Origin: Durusdinium trenchii
Taxonomy: Eukaryota > Sar > Dinophyceae > Suessiales > Symbiodiniaceae
Assembly (NCBI GenBank): GCA_963970005.1
Contig: CAXAMN010028916.1
Span: 702,760-766,759 of the forward strand
DNA: 64,000 nucleotides
Reading direction: 5' to 3'
Shown here piece after piece: positions 58,501 to 64,000 of this stretch (its first letter is position 1; every line of letters begins with the position of its first letter). The notes beneath the pieces were generated by a model that worked only from the letters and a program-made list of their open reading frames with translations, had not been told where the DNA came from and did not search any database. The position numbers and the translations under genes are program-made.

Positions 58501-60800
58501 CGGGCAAGTAGGCTGTCCTTTGTCGTGTTCTGTTTTTTTGTTTGAAGGGGCCTATAATGCAATTTCAAGGCGAAGCGATGGCCCTTTGCAGCTTAGGAAG
58601 TTTTGTCTTCAAAGGCTTAGTCGCAATGCCTCAGCTCCCACGGCGTCTTGCACAGGACATGAGTGCATACTTGCGGCAAAACAGGCAAGGGGTGATGGGA
58701 TCTTGAGCAGAAGGGATGTTCAGGAACTTCCGGAGGTAGGGTCAAAAGGACCTCCTGCCAAGAAGTGACTGATTGTCGTCAAAACTTGCGTATTATAATA
58801 TCTTAAAGTTTTCATCCGCATGTCTCCTTGTGTCAAACAGCCTGCAACGTCGCAAGTCGTGTGTTTGAAAAAGACTTGAGATCAGAAATGATCTTGCTGC
58901 ATTAGATTCTGAAGCTGAAGCGAAGGTACTGGGCATCCTTCAATCGACCCTTCTTTGCAAAGACTCGAGAGCTTTCTGGCCAGAGTCCTGGAGTGAGTGT
59001 CAAAATCGAACTAGTCCGATGAAAGAGTCTAGGGCCTCGACTTTAGGGCTTTCTGAGCTGTCCCAGATGCCCCGGATCCAAATCAAGACATGTCATGTCA
59101 CACATAAGAATCTCTGGAATCCTCCAAGCAAAGGCTTTACCACTGCCGAGCGCACGCATGGTGCACTCTATTCGTATCAGGCGAGCGACAGCATTTGGAT
59201 CACATGCCAGCAACCATGGGATGCTACAATTCTGTACAGACTGGGGTGGCATCGATCATTTGTTGCCGGGCAACTCAATCACGCTTCGCTCACGCTTCGC
59301 TCACGCTTCGCTCACGCTTTGCCAGGGCAATCCTCGCTCGGTGGCCTTTCAACTAGCAGCGCCTACAATCAATGTACGGTACTTGAGGACTTGAATACAT
59401 GCCGGTGAGTTTGACTGAAATGTGATTGTTGTGCCAATAGCTCTAAATGGCTCTACGGAAACAGCGAGTGGGAATGGGCCCACTTGAGTTTGGATACCTT
59501 TATCCTTTGGCTCTTGCTTTATTTCCCAAGGCCTTGCAGGAGATGCGGAGTGTCATGACTCAAAACACGTGCTCCCAGAGACGCACACAGTTCTTTCCAC
59601 ACTTTGCAAGTTCATCCTTGGCCTACCAATCCCGATGTCGTGCTATGCAACTGGTTTTCACAGGTATCCGGCAAGTGCTGCTCCTAGTGACCCAGGGCAT
59701 CAGATCTCCGCACGCGGGCGACTCAGTGTCTACCACAACGAATTTGTGTTTTGGGAGTTGGGAGTTGCCCGTTTTCAGAATTTGATGGTCTTTGCCCGTT
59801 TGCTGTTTGCAGGTATGGATTTGAGTCCCATTCTCAAGTTTCCCAACGGTGGTATCGATGCGAAGGCGAGGGCAGTTGCTCCAGTTGCCCTTCTTCTCCC
59901 CTCAAGAACTCTCTTGTTGGCACAGACAAAGCGACGTCTATTGAATGAATCAAGAAGGTGTCTTGCACTTGAGGTACCGAAGATACCTAGGACCATCTAG
60001 ACAAGACCTTGGAGTCTTGAACCTTGAGTATTGCAGGTGGTGAATCGCTGCTTGCTGAAGAAGCTTCAGGCACAGGTGATCAGCAGCCCGAGTTGGAGCC
60101 CTAGCTCGCAGACTGGCTAGCAGCAGACTGCAGGACGTTTGTCGCAAGACGGACCTGCGCCAAAACCAAGGCCACCAAATGCAAACGCCCTTCCAGTGGA
60201 CTGCAGATGATGGTGCTTCTGGGGACTGGACATTAGACTGCTTGCATTTATAGGGGTTGACGCTTGAGCCTTTTGTGATGTGAAGTCAAGATCCAACTAG
60301 CAGTAGTGTTTATTTTCTGTTGCTTGCTGTGCTGGGGCTAATAGCGAAGTCAGTCGAGCAATTTCAATCAATTGAATAGCACGAGTCAATTTTGTTTTGC
60401 CGTCTATTCAATCTATGCCCGCTTCCCAAATATCCGTGAAGCTTACCACCCTTCACTCCTGAGTACCAAAACCAGAGTTCCGTGTAGTAGAGGACCTCGT
60501 GGTCGGGTGTTGGCCACGAAGAAAAGCACCCGGTGAGCAGGTGAACCAACCACGGCCCTGCAGGATTCTCTTTTCTAGTCCACATCGAAACATTAAGAAC
60601 GAGAAGCACTTAGCGAGGGTTTCTTCCATGTGCTTCCCTTCAGGTTTGTGTTCAGGTTTGACTTTGGGGAACATTCCGTAGGCACAGAGCTTTGGCCCGG
60701 CTTCCCCCACGCGGGGCTGCCCAATCGCTGGAACTTTGACTTTGTGCGGACCCGAGACTCGCGTGGTGGCGTGATGCGAACGGAGAGTTGGATGAGGCGA
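55525..60800. other. About 5.3 kb without a supported gene
   Basis: Short frames up to about 143 residues on the plus strand (57414-57833, 59569-60000) show no known domain. Microsatellites: (CT)n near 57130-57148 and (TA)n near 58364-58384. Intron-like TTTGCAG ends occur (59806-59812). Unrecognised exons are possible. Confidence 0.4.
59280..59320. repeat. 11-bp tandem repeat ACGCTTCGCTC
   Basis: Three and a half consecutive units, the last degenerating to ACGCTTTGCC. Confidence 0.9.
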
Positions 60801-60804
60801 GTAG

Positions 60805-60960
60805 CGAACCTTGTTACTACTAGTAAGGCACTTGTTGTTACTTACTAGTAGCTACGTGCTCCTAGTAGTATGGCCAGGAGCCCCTAGTAGCGTCCTTTGC
60901 TCCTAGTAGCGATGCCAGGAGCCCCTAGTAGCTACTTGCTCCTAGTAAACTAGTAAAATG
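60805..60960 (-). repeat. CTACTAGG satellite, inverted copy
   Basis: Read on the minus strand it has two consecutive 40-bp modules of GCTACTAGGGGCTCCTGGC plus CTACTAGGAGCA, and terminal ACTAGTAAG/ACTAGTAAC pieces. Same family as at 32325-32505 and around the large retrotransposon. Confidence 0.85.
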
Positions 60961-60964
60961 AGAC

Positions 60965-63900
60965 TCTTCAGAGGATTTTGAAGTCACGCAGAATGACGCA
61001 ACTTTTTCGTTTGAGCTCAGCTTCGGCTTTTTAGCTCAAAGACAGGCTTTCTCTTCCGCTTCTTCAGGTTCAGGTCACAGAGTTTGGCCAGTTGACACAG
61101 CTCATGGACGAGAGCGACTGCTGAGTCGCGTGAGTCGGACCGAGAGTGTGACATACTGGGCAAAAGATGCCGTCAGCTGCGCAGTTATACGCTGTTTGGT
61201 GTTCACACCAGCACACGGAATCATTGTGGTTGAACATGAACAGAAACAGATTGCCAGGAAGGTCAACCTACCAGGGTTTAGAACTCGAGGTTTTGACCTC
61301 CTGCCATTTGTTCGTGGTGCTTGTAGTGTGATGAACTTCTCAAGTTGTGTCTTCTACTTCAGGGGTGACATGAGGTACATTTTAGGTAGTGCTTGCGCTG
61401 CTTGCTTGGAAGTTAGCTGCACGACGGATGCCCATCCAAGCCCCGTCCTACCTGCTGTGTCAGAATCCATTCTGGCAGGTGGATACCCTGGAGGCAAGAA
61501 GGAGGTAAAGATGGCCCCATGTCCGGACAACGGGTGGCAGTGCGCCCATGAAGTTGTCAACATCCCAAGAGAACGGACTGTATTCGTCAATAAAATAACC
61601 GGTTGCTGATTTGTAGTATTCGAGGTCCATGTGGTCCCAGAAGAGGGTCTGATGATGGAACCAGGCGTCACAGATCCATCACAGGTATATCGACCCTGCC
61701 GGGAACATTCAAGGACCATTTCCCATCGAGAAGATGAGGCTGGCTTCAGGCAAAGTCGACTTTTTTTTTAGACCACCTTGGCTTTTCGACCACGTATGGT
61801 TGTATCCAAATGGTTATCAGGTGGAGGATGAATCTCAGTAGTAAGATATTCTTGAATACGATATAGATGACTAGATGATATGTGCAAGAAAGGACTGGCT
61901 CCAATGTGAATCCCCTGTCTTAAAGCCAGGATTTGGCATCGGCACAACTTCTTCTATGCTGACCTACCCATGAGATCTGATCCAGTGGTGCCAAGCTCAG
62001 CCTGTCACCATGCCACCTTGTCTCTAGTAAATCCCCTTCAGCCTTCGGCCCGCTTCGGCCCGCTTCAGCCTGGGCAGCTGCAGCTCAGGATGCCTTTCTG
62101 CCCTTTGGTCAGCTCTTTCCTGCGGGGGAGCAACCCTTCCACGGCCGAGTCTTGCGGCGCCTCGGACGGCGAGTTGGAAGGTGGTGGGCCTTTGAACAAT
62201 CCTAAGCTTCACATGTGAGATTCATGTCCATATTGTGATATTCTGACATCAAATCTATTTTGCTAAGAGATTCTTATTGTTTGAGCAGGTGTCTTCAGGT
62301 CAAGGTTGGATGGACTTTCAATCAGCAGTGAAACATGTGCTTCATTTCTGTTGTGAGGTGCAGGCAAAATGCCAAGAATGGCCTGCCTATGCCTTTGCGT
62401 CAAGTTCAGTAGATGCAGTAGATACTCGAAAAGCTGACCAGGTGTGCAGTTCTTTACACATTGACGAAGGTAGTGGTCAATGTTGATAGAAGGGCAGCTG
62501 ACACACACACACACACTGCATTCAGCACTGGCATCGACATTGCTCACCTGGTCAGCTGTACTTGAAGGTGCCCCTACACTTTCTTGTTCTAGCGGTTTAG
62601 GAGGTGGCACAAAGTCCTACTAAAGTTGTACTGTTGCCGTTGTGGCGGGGCAAACGTGCTTTTCCAACGGTCTGCTCAGAACATTGCAGCCCAATGTTCG
62701 TAGCGGCTTGCTGGAAAACGCTTGTTAAACAAACTCACTCATAAACTCTCACTTATCGGCTTCTCGTAAAGGAGCTACAGCCAGATAGTTTCTTCATGAC
62801 AACAGGGATCATGGGCGTAATACAGTAGAATACTGACTGAATGTTGGTTGCTTTTGCAGCATTGAGGGTTCTTTGGTGTTCGATAGTCTTTGCCTGGGAG
62901 GTGGATGTGTTGGATGGCACCGTACACAGGAATAGTCTTAGTCCTTACTTTGGTCTTCCTCCCAGCATTCCCCGCATTGGGCCCGCAGATGCCTCTGGGC
63001 AAGGAGGGACAGGAAAGAGACAACATCTTTAGACTCCGTTTGACCTCATATTTTGTCTCATGGAGTCAGTCGCGACGGGGAGGTCAGACGAGATCTTTGT
63101 TACTTGCGACTTTCGCAGTTGATTCAATGCGACAGTTGGAGGTCAGATTGCCCAGACCGTCCTGTGGCCATGGGTCCGTCAGCATGCCAGAACTTCATTC
63201 ATGATCAAAGAGCAAATCAAATCAAATCAAGTTCATCAATCATGCGGGACATGCTGACAACCCAAGTAAATGGAATGCCGCCTGACCTCTTGTACAACCT
63301 GCAATCAGATGGAAAGCAAGCTGAAAGCAAGCTGCTTGCAAGAAAAAACATGTTCAGCAGCCTGTTTGTCATTTGATTGCCCTGGGGAGTACAAGAAGAT
63401 CAGGCAGGACAGAGCTCGCGTAGATTCAGGACCTCGTGCAAGGTTGACTGCCTCAGCACTATGTGTCAAGCCTCCAAGCAGAATTAGCAACTCCGGGCAT
63501 GTCAAACGAAGAGATCGTTTTTGTTATGTTTGTTTGCGGAGATCTTGGCTTTGTTGAACACCTTAATGAGCTTGGCACCACCATAGCGTTCGCAGAACGG
63601 ACCTGATCACAGCCATCAGGGCCTGTTTGCAAATACCTGCACTTGCAGTGGTGGCAATAGCTCTACCAGCCTCCACATACATTGGAACTTCCACATGGGT
63701 GATACGAGAAACCTCCTGGGCCGTAGTCAAAGGTCTGTTGCATGGCCTGTTGCATGGCCGCATCTTTATTTTAGCAGCCCCAAGTCTTTTCGTGGTTGAC
63801 AGAGAGGCCGTGCCGCATCGTGCCATCGCATTTTGCAGGGGAGGCTCCGGTTTCCCACCTAGAAAGGAGAAGAAACAAGAAATTACCAAGATCCTCATGG

Positions 63901-64000
63901 CTGCAAGGCTGCCAGGAGTTTCTTCGCAGGCTGTGTGCTTGATGTACAGGAACGGAGACAGCGAGACAACGGTGGTTTGTAGGTTGGGTGGCAGAACAGG
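60965..64000. other. About 3 kb without a firmly supported gene
   Basis: A 159-residue plus-strand frame (61130-61609) and others have no recognised domain. Contains a (CA)n run near 62503-62517 and GCTTCGGCCC duplications near 62044-62068. One exon-like frame is listed separately. Confidence 0.4.
62272..62441 (+). CDS. Exon-like open frame, unknown product
   Basis: A frame running from an acceptor-like TTGAGCAG to a donor-like GACCAG/GTGTGC encodes a compact, ordinary-looking peptide (QGWMDFQSAVKHVLHFC, EWPAYAFASSS, DTRKADQ). Exon-AG/GT context on both sides fits a dinoflagellate internal exon. No family recognised and no neighbouring exon found, so this is only a candidate. Confidence 0.2.

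Overview
The window looks like nuclear DNA of a dinoflagellate, most likely of a Symbiodinium-like type. The main reasons are degenerate relics of the dinoflagellate spliced leader (clearest at 26821-26840, minus strand), an AlkB-like gene whose reading frame can only be rejoined with GC-AG and GA-AG introns as well as GT-AG ones, long intronless ORFs, and retrotransposons of kinds known from dinoflagellates. No rRNA, tRNA or CRISPR array was found. Ten Ns at 32412-32421 mark an assembly gap inside a repeat.

Left part (1-9294): a very long superfamily 1 helicase-like ORF, open at the left edge, is followed on the same strand by two paralogous proteins with BspA-type leucine-rich repeats. Spliced-leader relics sit just upstream of both repeat genes, which suggests retroposed or recycled mRNAs. 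Broken, rearranged pieces of the helicase ORF recur at 10725-10962 and 22915-25090.

A family of roughly 200-410 bp SINE-like repeats (four copies: 10296-10707, 23030-23387, 24341-24539, 25101-25354) is scattered in and beside these fragments. Two copies have clear target-site duplications. In all four, two hairpins keep their pairing although the stem sequences differ.

11033-20842 holds a decayed Ty1/copia-type retrotransposon (gag, CCHC knuckles, protease, integrase, reverse transcriptase, RNase H). Its integrase/RT junction is split by a 1.2-kb terminal-inverted-repeat element with an 8-bp target duplication. Removing that element and one duplication leaves the two halves of pol in one frame. 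A further two-frame ORF lies downstream of pol.

33694-36710 reads best as one multi-exon gene: an Arg/Ser-rich N-terminus, a degenerate AlkB-like domain, a CCCH zinc finger, an AlkB-like domain with all catalytic residues, and a second CCCH finger.

39992-55479 (minus strand) is the most striking object: a complete, 15.5-kb non-LTR retrotransposon. It encodes, in order, a repeat-bearing ORF, a 1756-aa ORF with two HW...CGW modules and a C5 cytosine-DNA methyltransferase, the methyltransferase C-terminus, a coiled-coil ORF1-like protein, an AP-type endonuclease, a reverse transcriptase with YADN instead of YADD, and an RNase H. It sits in a CTACTAGG-rich satellite, flanked by a 14-bp duplication; an uninterrupted copy of the same satellite unit at 32422-32470 serves as an empty-site reference.

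The remaining stretches (26841-32320, 36711-39925, 55525-60800, 60965-64000) hold microsatellites and short intron- or exon-like pieces but no gene that could be supported.
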